DNA from: DATKYV01 sp035528275
Lineage (GTDB): Bacteria; Acidobacteriota; Terriglobia; UBA7540
DNA length: 17,255 bases
Reading direction: 5' to 3'
Assembly (NCBI GenBank): GCA_035528275.1
Contig: DATKYV010000248.1
Coordinates: 1 to 17,255, forward strand
Of the stretch, positions 7,611-15,258 are shown one piece after another (positions within the stretch are counted from its first letter, which is position 1; every line of letters begins with the position of its first letter). Below the pieces are notes generated by a model that did not search any database, was not told the DNA's origin, and worked only from the letters and a program-made list of their open reading frames with translations. The translations under genes were made by a program, and so were the position numbers.

Positions 7611-7640
7611 TTGACAATCCAACTCGGCTCCATCTATTTT
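7611..7640 (+). promoter_or_regulatory. sigma70-type promoter ahead of the cold-shock gene
   Basis: A perfect -35 TTGACA (7611-7616) is followed after 18 bases by TATTTT (7635-7640). The start point would lie near 7647, about 135 bases before the cold-shock start codon. This fits the long 5' leaders known for csp mRNAs. Confidence 0.6.
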
Positions 7641-7646
7641 TTCGGA

Positions 7647-7730
7647 CGGGAGTTTGCACGGTGTTCGCATCGGGAACGCGTACGTGAAGGGAGTGCCGAG
7701 GGTCCAGACGACTCTCGGCTTTTTCTTTTT
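7647..7730 (+). promoter_or_regulatory. structured leader of the cold-shock gene, or a small RNA
   Basis: From the predicted start point the RNA can form two hairpins. The first uses CACG-GTGTTC (7657-7666) with GAACGC (7674-7679) and CGTG (7683-7686), with a three-base bulge and a loop of seven. The second (7695-7719) is a terminator. Read as a whole, 7647-7730 has the layout of a self-contained short transcript of about 80 bases: promoter, structured body, terminator. It also lies in the 5' leader of the csp gene, so it may be an attenuator. I cannot match it to a named RNA family. Confidence 0.45.
7695..7730 (+). terminator. intrinsic terminator hairpin upstream of the csp ribosome binding site
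   Basis: GCCGAGGGTC (7695-7704) pairs with GACTCTCGGC (7710-7719) over ten pairs including one G-U. The loop is CAGAC and the tract TTTTTCTTTTT follows at 7720-7730. The hairpin lies between the TTGACA promoter and the csp start codon, not after a gene. Confidence 0.8.
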
Positions 7731-7781
7731 GGGGCATACTGATGTACCGGCAACCCCGTAGCCGATCAAGGAGGAACGCAA

Positions 7782-7991
7782 GTGGAAAGACTTCAAGGTA
7801 AAGTAAAGTGGTTCAACAACGCCAAGGGTTACGGCTTCATCGGCCAGGATGGCGGAGCGGATGTCTTCGTTCATTACTCGGCCATTCAGGGTGAAGGCTT
7901 CAAGACCCTGCAGGAAGGCGACACCGTCGAGTTTGAGGTGGTCCAAGGCCAGAAAGGACCTCAAGCCGACAAGGTCACCAAGGTGGCGTAG
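7782..7991 (+). CDS. csp: cold-shock protein, CspA family
   Basis: A 69-residue single cold-shock domain that binds single-stranded RNA and DNA and acts as an RNA chaperone. It has the canonical order KVKWFNNAKGYGFIGQDGG (RNP1 KGYGFI), VFVHYSAI (RNP2) and VEFEVVQGQKGPQADKV. The start is GTG 7782, supported by a strong AAGGAGG at 7768-7774 with a seven-base spacer. A 135-base leader with its own promoter and a terminator-like hairpin precedes it. A strong intrinsic terminator follows 24 bases after the stop, so the gene is probably monocistronic. Confidence 0.97.
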   Translation: MERLQGKVKWFNNAKGYGFIGQDGGADVFVHYSAIQGEGFKTLQEGDTVEFEVVQGQKGPQADKVTKVA

Positions 7992-8015
7992 TCCGCATCC
8001 GCCTGAATTATCCCT

Positions 8016-8043
8016 GGCCCAACCTTTTTGGTTGGGCCTTTTT
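8016..8043 (+). terminator. intrinsic terminator after the cold-shock gene
   Basis: GGCCCAACC (8016-8024) and GGTTGGGCC (8030-8038) form a perfect nine-pair stem with a TTTTT loop. TTTTT at 8039-8043 and more T residues follow. It is placed 24 bases after the csp stop codon. Confidence 0.93.
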
Positions 8044-8068
8044 GTTTTGCGCGCCCCGGAGACTGCCG

Positions 8069-8100
8069 GCTTTGCACGGACAGGGGTGTGCAAGGCTTTT
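8069..8100 (+). terminator. second terminator-like hairpin downstream of csp
   Basis: GCTTTGCAC (8069-8077) pairs with GTGCAAGGC (8088-8096) over nine pairs with one G-U and a ten-base loop, followed by TTTT. It may back up the stronger terminator 30 bases upstream, or act in the leader of the next gene. A CCCC-GAAA-GGGG tetraloop hairpin (8121-8132) follows. Confidence 0.5.
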
Positions 8101-8199
8101 CTCGGGCCCTTGATTTCCAACCCCGAAAGGGGGGAGAATAGGGCAATCCAGCCGCCGCAGCGAGGTGGAGCACCGTTCCACAGAGGGAGGTACACTGAA

Positions 8200-8913
8200 A
8201 TGGCAAGGAAACTTGCTGGGATTGCCTTAATTCTGTTCCTTTCGTCTATGGTATCGGTCGCGCAAGAAGTCTCCGCCGTCTCCCTCACAGCGCGTATTCA
8301 CCCGGCCTCGACATCCACTGCGGAGCAGAAGGCTGATGATACCCTCACGGTTCCCGCGGAAACCGAGGCGTCCGTGCAACTCCTCTCGGGACTGCACACT
8401 CAGGTCAGCCGCGTGGACGATCCCGTTAAGGCGGAACTCATTCGCCCGATCTACGTCAACGGGCGAGTGGCTCTACCCCGAGGAACCCTGCTGGACGGCC
8501 GCGTTACACAGATCCGGTCCGCAGGCCGTCTGGGCCGTGCTGCGGAGATCGGTTTCCGCTTTGAGACCATAACCCTGCCCGACGGGCAAGAGCAGCCCAT
8601 TGCTGCATTCCTGACCGGGCTGGATGATGCCGTTGCGGGGAAAGCCCGACTGGACTCGGAGGGCCATCTGAAAGGCCCCGCGGCGTCCACCTGGAAGAAG
8701 ATCGCCGGGGGACTCCTGGCCCTGGGCGCTGTTTCCACCGCCGGGGTGTCCGCGGCCGGGACCGCCGCGCTCGCCACAATACTGCCGGTGGGCGGCTCGG
8801 CGGTGTTCGGCTATGCGCTGATCCTCCCGCGGGGAGGAGACGTCCATATCCCGCCGGATACGCGCCTGCGCGTCCGTCTGCATGACGACTTGACGGTGCG
8901 CGTGCACTGGTAG
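8200..8913 (+). CDS. exported protein of unknown function with a VirB10/TrbI-like segment
   Basis: The product has 237 residues. An N-terminal signal peptide (MARKLAGIALILFLSSMVSVAQ) directs it to the cell envelope. The central part (about residues 60-140) has a beta-rich pattern with VKAELIRPIYVNGRVALPRG and GTLLDGRV. It recalls the 'made by default at a minimum, LPxGt.l.G.V' repeats of TrbI/VirB10-like periplasmic domains. A glycine- and alanine-rich hydrophobic stretch at about residues 165-210 (GGLLALGAVSTAGVSAAG) could insert in or lie against a membrane. The family assignment is a resemblance only, and no conjugation genes are nearby. ATG 8200 is supported by GGGAGG nine bases upstream. 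Confidence 0.75.
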   Translation: MARKLAGIALILFLSSMVSVAQEVSAVSLTARIHPASTSTAEQKADDTLTVPAETEASVQLLSGLHTQVSRVDDPVKAELIRPIYVNGRVALPRGTLLDGRVTQIRSAGRLGRAAEIGFRFETITLPDGQEQPIAAFLTGLDDAVAGKARLDSEGHLKGPAASTWKKIAGGLLALGAVSTAGVSAAGTAALATILPVGGSAVFGYALILPRGGDVHIPPDTRLRVRLHDDLTVRVHW

Positions 8914-9014
8914 CCGCAACTGTCAGTTCCTCAACCCAACCTTCGCCCGCACCGTCAGACGACGTGCACGGGTCTTTGCGGCGAAAGCGTGCCCCGCTCA
9001 ACTGCGCCGCGAAA

Positions 9015-9023
9015 TGGTATATT
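9015..9023 (+). promoter_or_regulatory. extended -10 promoter element directly before pabB
   Basis: TGGTATATT contains TATATT (9018-9023) with TG one base upstream, the extended -10 form. The expected start point, seven bases downstream, coincides with the pabB ATG at 9030. That implies a leaderless transcript, in line with the absence of a usable ribosome binding site. Confidence 0.45.
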
Positions 9024-9029
9024 GGAAGT

Positions 9030-10271
9030 ATGCCGAGCAATCGTCTGGCTGAGGTGTTGGACGCCCCGCCGAATAAACGCCCCGCCATTTTGGAGGGCCA
9101 GTGGCTTGATGCCGGGGCGACCGCCGCCTTCGCGGCACTAAATCCGGTGAGCGTCTTGGAAGGGAGTGGAGACGCTCTTGCCGAATTGCCCCGTTGGATT
9201 TGCTGGCACGCCGACCGGTATCCCACCGGGCCCGCCGTTGGCTATCTATCCTACGAGCTAGCACGATTCTTTGAGACGTTGCCTCTTACGGCGAGCACAT
9301 CCCTGCCCGATCTCTCGTTCGCTTACTACCCGCGCTTTGAAAAACTGCCGCTCCTGGAACCCGAACCGGCCGACGCGGAGTTATCATCTCCGCCCGAAAT
9401 CCGCAGCAACTTCGACGAACGGAGTTACGCCGAAACCGTTGAGACGATCCGCGATTTCATCGCCGCCGGCGACATCTACCAGGCGAACCTCACCTGCCAG
9501 TTCAGCGCGCGGCTCGCTGGCGTTTCGCCGGAACGAATCTACAGCCGCCTGTCGCGCCTGGAACCGTCGTTCGGGGCCTTCCTCAAGGGCCCGCAGCGAA
9601 CCATCATCAGTAATTCGCCGGAACGCTTCTTCCGCGTCATGGGCGACCGTATTCTGGCCAGTCCCATCAAGGGCACAATCGCGCGCCCGCCCGACCCGGC
9701 CTTTGACGCGCAGTGCGTGAGCGCTTTGCTGTCGAGCGGCAAGGATCTCGCCGAGAACGTCATGATCGTCGACCTGCTTCGAAACGATCTGGGGCGCATC
9801 TGCCGTTATGAAACGATCGGGACACGAATGTTCGAAGTGCGAACCCTCCCCCACCTTTTTCATCTCGTTTCCCATATTGAAGGAACGCTGCGGGCAGGTA
9901 CGGGGCTGGTCGACATCCTCCGCGCCCTTTTTCCCTGCGGTTCCATCACCGGCGCGCCCAAGATCCGGGCGATGGAGATTCTGGCGGAGGTTGAGAAAGT
10001 TCCGCGCGGCGTTTCCATGGGCGCTATCGGGATCATCAAGGGCCAGCCCGGCACCGCAGGGTGCGAGATGGATTTCAATGTCGCCATTCGGACGATGACG
10101 ATCGAAGAAGACGTGGCAACCTTGAATGTGGGTGGCGGAATTGTTTTTGATTCGCGCGCGGAAACGGAGCGCGAGGAGATGATGCTGAAAGCGCGGCCGC
10201 TGCTCGAGGCGCTGGGGGCTTCCAGAGCTTTCGAGCCCCAAATGCTGCAGGCTTGCGCGCTGGAGCGATAA
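9030..10271 (+). CDS. pabB: aminodeoxychorismate synthase component I
   Basis: Converts chorismate plus ammonia (from PabA) to 4-amino-4-deoxychorismate for p-aminobenzoate and folate. The 413-residue protein has the chorismate-binding fold. ERSYAETVETIRDFIAAGDI at about 130-149 precedes IYQANLT. PIKGT at 212-216 has the Lys that distinguishes PabB from anthranilate synthase (PIAGT). DLLRNDLGRICR starts near 248 and GSITGAPK lies at 304-311. The N-terminal part is short, as in stand-alone PabB proteins. ATG 9030 has only GGAAG touching it and no proper ribosome binding site; translation may be leaderless. pabC follows after nine bases. pabA is not in the window. Confidence 0.93.
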   Translation: MPSNRLAEVLDAPPNKRPAILEGQWLDAGATAAFAALNPVSVLEGSGDALAELPRWICWHADRYPTGPAVGYLSYELARFFETLPLTASTSLPDLSFAYYPRFEKLPLLEPEPADAELSSPPEIRSNFDERSYAETVETIRDFIAAGDIYQANLTCQFSARLAGVSPERIYSRLSRLEPSFGAFLKGPQRTIISNSPERFFRVMGDRILASPIKGTIARPPDPAFDAQCVSALLSSGKDLAENVMIVDLLRNDLGRICRYETIGTRMFEVRTLPHLFHLVSHIEGTLRAGTGLVDILRALFPCGSITGAPKIRAMEILAEVEKVPRGVSMGAIGIIKGQPGTAGCEMDFNVAIRTMTIEEDVATLNVGGGIVFDSRAETEREEMMLKARPLLEALGASRAFEPQMLQACALER

Positions 10272-10280
10272 CTCACACCG

Positions 10281-11144
10281 ATGGACTCATTGATCTTTCA
10301 TAACGGCCGCATCGTTCCACTGAAGGAAGTGCACCTTTCGCCCGGGCAGGTCGGGCTGCTAACGGGGTGGGGCGTATTCACGACGTTGCGCATTTATCGC
10401 GGCCTCCCGTTTGCATTTGAACGCCACTGGAAGCGCATGGGGCGCGATGCCGAGCGGCTGCAGCTCTCCATTGAATACAGCGAGGAAACCGTCCGCCGAG
10501 CAGTGGAGGAATTAGCGCGGGCCAATCATCGCCCAGAGGGCATGGCGCGCGTCTCTTTCGTGAAGAACTCCGGCGGTCTGTGGTCGCAGGCGGACGATCT
10601 GCCGCCCACCGACCTGCTCATCTTCACTCGGGAACTCACCGCCTGGCCCGTGTCTCACCGCCTGCGCCTCCAACCCATGGGGATCTTCGCAGGCGGGCAG
10701 TACGCCGGAGCGAAGATGCTGTCATGGGTGCCGCACGCTGCGGTTCTGGAGCGAACGCATGGCGAAGGATTCGACGATGCCTTGCTCTTGAACGAAAGAG
10801 GCCAGCTTGCCGAGTGCACTTCGGCCAATATTTTTCTTGTCCGGGAAGGTAGAGTTCTGACGCCGCCGCTATCCTCGGGCTGCCTGGCGGGGATCACGCG
10901 CGAGGTCCTCTTGGAGGTCGCGCCGCTCGCGGGCGTGGAGCTCGTGGAGCAGGAGCTGACGCCTGCGGACCTCTCCTCGGCCGATGAAGTCTTCGTCAGT
11001 TCCACCACCCGCGAAGTGGCGGCGGTGGGCACAATCAGCCCCAATTGGACTTACCCCGCGCCGGGAAAAACAACGCAGGCACTTGAGAACGCTTTTACGA
11101 ATTACGTCCACGCCTATCTCGATCAAGCTTCCCTGCGAACCTGA
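10281..11144 (+). CDS. pabC: class IV aminotransferase fold enzyme, probable aminodeoxychorismate lyase
   Basis: A PLP-dependent fold-type IV enzyme of 287 residues. The N-terminal block is GLLTGWGVFTTLRIYRGLPF, followed by ERHWKRM. The probable Schiff-base Lys is K145 in YAGAKMLSW. The signature ALLLNERGQLAECTSANIFL follows, then PPLSSGCLAGITREVLLE. Sequence alone does not separate PabC from branched-chain or D-amino acid aminotransferases of the same fold. The position nine bases after pabB makes 4-amino-4-deoxychorismate lyase (release of pyruvate, giving p-aminobenzoate) the best call. The ribosome binding site is weak, so translation is probably coupled to pabB. The gene is convergent with the aminotransferase remnant on the other strand. 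Confidence 0.87.
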   Translation: MDSLIFHNGRIVPLKEVHLSPGQVGLLTGWGVFTTLRIYRGLPFAFERHWKRMGRDAERLQLSIEYSEETVRRAVEELARANHRPEGMARVSFVKNSGGLWSQADDLPPTDLLIFTRELTAWPVSHRLRLQPMGIFAGGQYAGAKMLSWVPHAAVLERTHGEGFDDALLLNERGQLAECTSANIFLVREGRVLTPPLSSGCLAGITREVLLEVAPLAGVELVEQELTPADLSSADEVFVSSTTREVAAVGTISPNWTYPAPGKTTQALENAFTNYVHAYLDQASLRT

Positions 11145-11174
11145 TAGAGAAGCCCGCGGCCCCTCCAAGATATT

Positions 11175-11202
11175 CGTCGATGAAATCGAAATTGGATCGA
11201 CG
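11175..11202. repeat. inverted repeat between convergent genes
   Basis: CGTCGAT (11175-11181) and ATCGACG (11196-11202) are exact reverse complements, with weak extra pairing inside. The repeat lies between the ends of pabC (+) and the aminotransferase remnant (-). There is no T-run, so a terminator role is uncertain. Confidence 0.35.
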
Positions 11203-11221
11203 GAGTTCTCCTGCAGGGACC

Positions 11222-11815
11222 TTACTGCGCGCGGCAGCGGCGGAACAATTGGTCGAGCAGGTCGAGCGCCAAATCCATTTCCTGGCGCTTGATGGTAAAA
11301 GTGGGAGAGAGTGTGAAGACGTTTTTGTGATAGCCGCCGACGTCGAGAAGCAAGCCGTATTTGCGCCCGCCGGCCTCGAGGTCCCCTTTCAACCCTTCGG
11401 AAAAGATGCGGTCCGTTAGCTCGCGGTCCGGCGTGATTCCGTCTTCCCTGCAGACTTCGATTCGCAAGGCGAGGCCAAGCCCGTTGACGTCAGCGATGAT
11501 CCCCGGATGGCGGCTCTGGAGCTGACGCAATCCCGACAGAAAATAGACGCCCTTCTCGTTGACCAGCTTCTCGTAGTCTTCCTCTTCGAGCACCTTCAAG
11601 GTCTCGAGCGCTACCGCGGTTCCCAGCGTGTTCGAAGAAAACGTCGAGTGCGTCGAGCCGGGTGGGAGGATTTCCGGAGTAATCAGCTCCTCGCGCGCCC
11701 AGATGCCGGACAGAGGATTCAGGCCGTTCGTCAGCGCTTTCCCGAAGACGATGATGTCCGGCGTAATCCCCAGGTGTTCCACCGCCCAGAATTTTCCCGT
11801 GCGATAGAATCCCAT
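11222..11815 (-). pseudogene. class III aminotransferase, N-terminal half missing
   Basis: This is the C-terminal 197 residues of a PLP-dependent class III (ornithine/diaminobutyrate/GABA-type) aminotransferase. The sequence starts MGFYRTGKFWAVEHLG, which in full-length relatives directly follows the DEVQ motif. IIVFGKALTNG (PLP Lys) and PPGSTHSTFSSNTLGTAVAL then run to a normal C-terminus. The first roughly 230 residues, including the PLP-ring Asp and substrate-binding parts, are absent. Upstream in the same frame are only 14 unrelated codons and then the TAA stop of the HAD gene. No ribosome binding site precedes the ATG. The likely cause is a deletion joining the end of the HAD gene to the middle of this gene. 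The fragment cannot form a complete active site by itself. Confidence 0.88.
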
Positions 11816-11857
11816 CGGTTGGCGCGTGGCGGAAGAATGCGCCGCCCCCGGGTGCGC

Positions 11858-12604
11858 TTACCCGACAGCCGCCGGAATCCGTCGCGAACGCCGGGAATTC
11901 CGGATTCCGAGAATCTTTTCCATCGCCCCTTGAACGTCGGCGAAGGTGTCGAACGGCCGGCAGGCGATGTCTTTTTGCCGGCAGTAGGTCAGCAACTGTC
12001 CCTTGGCAAAAACCACATCCGCTTCCTCGACGGCGAAGCGGTCCGAAAAACCGTCACCGATAAAAATCACGGGACGCCTGCCTTTCCCCAGACGACGCAT
12101 GATCGCCGCCTTGCACGTCGCACAGCCGTGTTCGCAGGGCGGCACAGAATAAGGAAAGGAAAGTTCCAGGCGGCGCCCGTCAAAGCGCAGCCCGCTGGAG
12201 AAGAGTCGTGCGCCGTTTCGCAGCAGCCCGTTGACCCCCGCCCGCTTCAGGACGCGTCGGATGATGTAGTCGAAACCATCGCTCACCACGTAGAACGGCA
12301 CGCGCTGGCGTGCAAGAAACGCCTGGAAGCTCCGGAAATGCGGGTCAATGGGAATGGCGTCCACGAGCAGATTGAACTCCGCCCGGGTCGTGGAAACGAG
12401 CGCCATTTGACGTTCCAGGCATTCGCGCGAACCGATCGAGCCCCGCACCCATTCCTGCTCCACTTCTCGCCAGGAAGGGTGGGCGAGCTGACTCAAGATC
12501 TGGTCGGTCACGTCGACCTGGGTAATCGTGCCGTCGAAGTCGCAGAAGACAATTGGATTCGGCTGGGCATTTCCGCGGCCGTTTCCCCTGGTTCGAGTGT
12601 TCAT
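11858..12604 (-). CDS. HAD-IB phosphatase, MtnX/SerB-like
   Basis: A cytoplasmic phosphatase of 248 residues in the haloacid dehalogenase superfamily. Motif I is IVFCDFDGTITQVD (nucleophile in DFD), motif II is YVVSDGF, and motif IV is FIGDGFSDRFAVEEADVVFA. The cap region has the Cys-rich block PPCEHGCATCKAAI, seen in MtnX-like proteins and perhaps a metal or structural site. Closest named relatives act on 2-hydroxy-3-keto-5-methylthiopentenyl-1-phosphate or phosphoserine, but no methionine-salvage genes are here. In this setting a phosphorylated intermediate of the neighbouring pathway is more likely. The length is normal and no damage is seen. It lies 56 bases after the broken ligase gene and directly before the aminotransferase remnant. 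Confidence 0.88.
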   Translation of the reverse strand: MNTRTRGNGRGNAQPNPIVFCDFDGTITQVDVTDQILSQLAHPSWREVEQEWVRGSIGSRECLERQMALVSTTRAEFNLLVDAIPIDPHFRSFQAFLARQRVPFYVVSDGFDYIIRRVLKRAGVNGLLRNGARLFSSGLRFDGRRLELSFPYSVPPCEHGCATCKAAIMRRLGKGRRPVIFIGDGFSDRFAVEEADVVFAKGQLLTYCRQKDIACRPFDTFADVQGAMEKILGIRNSRRSRRIPAAVG

Positions 12605-12660
12605 GAGGAGTGACGGTTGCCTTTCATTCGATTGCCGGAGCGTCTGTCCGGGAGGCCGCT

Positions 12661-13980
12661 CTATTCAATCCCGCGCTCATCCAGCAGCCGTTTGGGGTTT
12701 CGGCCCAAGGCCAGGGTGCCCGGCGGCAGCGACCGGACCGCAACCTCGTACATCCCGCAAAGGTGATTCGCCCAAATATCCGGGTAAAGGTTTTCAAGGT
12801 TTCGACAAACCGCTCTCTCAACCGCCGCTAAGGCAACGCCGTTTGTCAGTTCCAGGCGAAAATCCAGGACGTCGCGCCTTCCTTCCTGGCGGACCGCCAC
12901 CTGCCAGTTTTCCGATATGCCTTCGACGCCCCTCAGGACGCGCTCGAAAATCTCCGGGTACATATTCCCCGCGCCCATCACCACCATTTCGTCACGCCGC
13001 CCGCAGACCTTGGCGATCCTGCGCAACGTGGCCCCGCACGGGCATCTTTCTTCGATGAAACGTGTCACATCGCGCATTCGGTAGCGGATAAGAGGCATGG
13101 TTCTTCTGGAAAGCGTCGTCACCACCAGCTCACCGTAGCCCTCCGGGTCGGGGTCGAGCAGCTCGACGAAGAAGTTGAACTCGTCGAGGTGATAGCCTTC
13201 GCGGCGCCGGCATTCCATTCCCAAGCCGCCCCCGACTTCCGTCGAGCCGAAGCCGAGAATTACCGGCGCCTTCTACACCTGCTGAACGTAGTCCCGGTAG
13301 ACGTCCGTCATGCGGTCGCCGGCGGCGAAGATGAGTTTGAGGGGAAACACCCCTTCCTTTTCCGCTATCTCGCTCAGGCTGACCAGCCAGGTTGGGTCGG
13401 CCACGATGATGTTGTAGCGGTAGCGCTCCAGGCGTGAATAGAGCTCCCGCGGATGCGGCTTCCCCAGCGCCGAGCAGAACACGCCCAGTTGCTTGCAGGC
13501 AAGAAAAGTCACCCAGGTGCTGATCCAGTACCCTGCGTCGAAGGTGCAGGCCACCCGGTCGCCGGGACGCATGCCGTTTTCGTAAAATGCCGCCGCCTGG
13601 TAGCGCGCCGCGAAATCCAATTCGTCGTAACCGAAATAGGTTCGCTTGGGCGATCCTGAAGTGCCGGTGGTCTCAAAAACAGCCCGAGGCTCGCGGCAGA
13701 GAAAATCTTTGGGAGGGAGGCTGAGAAGGTCTTCCGCCGTGGTGAAAATTCCACCCAGGTCCTCTGGCCGGCGAACGCGGGCGGGGTCGATGCCTGCTTC
13801 GCGAAGCTTGCCGGCAAAAAACTTCTGATGCCGCGCCGCGTAAGTGACGGTCTCACGGAACGAATCGGCCTGGATCTTCCGGATGATGGACCGCGGAACG
13901 CTCTTTCCTCAACGGACCAGCGCCGGGACAGAGTCCCCGATCAGGATTTTCTCGACGAATTGGCGAAGGGTGCCAAACAT
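12661..13980 (-). pseudogene. PaaK-like (phenylacetate-CoA ligase family) adenylate-forming enzyme with two in-frame stops
   Basis: One continuous reading frame of 440 codons runs from ATG 13980 (MFGTLRQFVEKILIGDSVPA) to TAG at 12663-12661. It is interrupted by TGA at 13911-13909 and TAG at 13275-13273. Homology continues across both stops without a frame change. SFRETVTYAARHQKFFAGKL and the AMP-binding loop FETTGTSGSPKRTYFG lie before the TAG. VILGFGSTEVGGG, MPLIRYRMRDVTRF and the C-terminal domain follow it. Both stops can be explained by single transitions (CGA to TGA; CAG or TGG to TAG). No start codon with a ribosome binding site follows the first stop until after the AMP loop. Intact relatives activate aryl or acyl acids with ATP and transfer them to CoA or a carrier. 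Confidence 0.88.
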
Positions 13981-14026
13981 CAGGGTTGCGGCCTGTATAG
14001 GGCGCCGGTGCCCTTTCCGTGGATCA

Positions 14027-15211
14027 TCACATCAAGTAAGCGGAATCGCCGGCGCGCAGGGGCGGCACGGCCAGCAGGTCGATGTACGTCGCCGTCTCAA
14101 GCAACGCGCGGGCTACCTGGGCGATGGCGTGAGCGGCGTCGGGACGCGCCATGTCGTGACCGCGTCGCGCCATTTCCCTGAGATTCTCTCCTCCGGCCAG
14201 AAGCTTGCCCGTCAGTTGCGTGATTTCCGCCAGACTCCGCGCCAGGATTGCCACGCCGTTCTGTTCGAGGTACCGGACGTGTCGTTCTTCCGGCCCGGGA
14301 ATCGGGTGGGTCAGGATCATCGGCAGGCCCACGGTCAGCGCTTCGGCCACCGTCACCCCGCCGGGTTTGGTGATCAGCACATCGGCAGCGGCCATGAGCT
14401 CCGGTATGGTTTCCGTCCAACCGAAGATGTGAAGGTCCAGCGCGATTCGGCCTCGCATGCTTTCCAAGCGAGATCTCATCGGCTCATCGTGACCGGTAAC
14501 GGCCAGCACCTGGAGGGGCAGGCCGCAAAGCTCCAAGCTGCGGACGATCTCATCCAGCGGAACCGGTCCCATTCCTCCGCCCATCACCAGGACGACCGGC
14601 CGCCGCGAGTCCAGTCCGAGGGCACGATGGAGTTCGGGCTTGTCGAAAGCCAGGGCGAAGGCCGAATCGATGGGAATGCCGGACAACAGGACCCGGTTGG
14701 GAGAGACCCCCCATCCGATAAGCTGCGCTTTGGCCTCGTCACTCGCCACGCAATAGATGTCAATCTCCCGCTGCACCCAAGGGGGCTCGGTGTGGAAGTC
14801 GGTCTGGACGGCCAGGACGGGCGCATTGAACCACCCCTCGCGTCTTCCCAGGGCGGCGATCTCCGCCGCGCCGATTTCCGTGGCAATGACGAGATGGGGC
14901 GCGAAGGCTTTCAACTGGCGAAGGACTTCGACGCAGCCCCGCCGAAAGAGCCATTGAGGGGCCGTCGAGCGGTGCCGCCCACGTTGACGGTGCTCGAACA
15001 ACCATCGCCAGAGCCCCGGGGCGTGGCGAAGCATCCACCAGTACGTCGCCACGTAGAGCCAGCGGAACCATGGACGACCGAGTTCGACGGCGTCGACGGT
15101 CCTTACATCGACGGTGTCCGCGCCGTCGCTCAGCCCACGCTGGATGACTTCGGCCGCGCGCACATGGCCCGAGCCGACGCTGAGGGTTATTATGGCAATC
15201 CTTTTTCGCAC
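14027..15211 (-). CDS. MGDG synthase-like glycosyltransferase (GT28-type)
   Basis: A 394-residue glycosyltransferase with the two-domain GT-B layout of monogalactosyldiacylglycerol synthase and processive diacylglycerol glucosyltransferases. The N-terminal acceptor domain has ITLSVGSGHVRAAEVIQRG (residues 8-26) and AVQTDFHTEPPWV. The nucleotide-sugar domain has VLVMGGGMG, then FGWTETIPELMAAADVLITK and KPGGVTVAEAL with GLPMILTHPIPGPEE. The acceptor is probably a lipid at the inner face of the cytoplasmic membrane; the sugar is unknown. The start is GTG 15211. The length is complete and there are no interruptions. It lies between the broken ketosynthase (47 bases upstream) and the broken ligase (46 bases downstream), all in one direction, consistent with a former operon. 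Confidence 0.92.
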   Translation of the reverse strand: MRKRIAIITLSVGSGHVRAAEVIQRGLSDGADTVDVRTVDAVELGRPWFRWLYVATYWWMLRHAPGLWRWLFEHRQRGRHRSTAPQWLFRRGCVEVLRQLKAFAPHLVIATEIGAAEIAALGRREGWFNAPVLAVQTDFHTEPPWVQREIDIYCVASDEAKAQLIGWGVSPNRVLLSGIPIDSAFALAFDKPELHRALGLDSRRPVVLVMGGGMGPVPLDEIVRSLELCGLPLQVLAVTGHDEPMRSRLESMRGRIALDLHIFGWTETIPELMAAADVLITKPGGVTVAEALTVGLPMILTHPIPGPEERHVRYLEQNGVAILARSLAEITQLTGKLLAGGENLREMARRGHDMARPDAAHAIAQVARALLETATYIDLLAVPPLRAGDSAYLM

Positions 15212-15258
15212 CGTTCTGCCTGCTTCGGACCCGACCCGACGCGGTGAGCAAGGCCCCG

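Noticed and set aside
9384..10241. Open frame of 285 codons on the - strand opposite pabB
   Set aside because: Antisense to the PIKGT and GSITGAPK regions of pabB; no independent support.
11507..12613. Open frame of 368 codons on the + strand opposite the aminotransferase remnant and HAD gene
   Set aside because: It spans two recognisable - strand genes and the gap between them; the product is Arg- and Pro-rich without motifs.
13273..13911. Selenocysteine or pyrrolysine readthrough of the TGA and TAG in the ligase frame
   Set aside because: Two different stops in one gene, no family precedent at these positions, no insertion element seen, and neighbouring genes in the cluster are also broken; simple decay is the better explanation.
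13844..15247. Open frame of 467 codons on the + strand, longer than the glycosyltransferase it overlaps
   Set aside because: It is antisense to a full-length glycosyltransferase with clear motifs, and its product has no plausible domain order.
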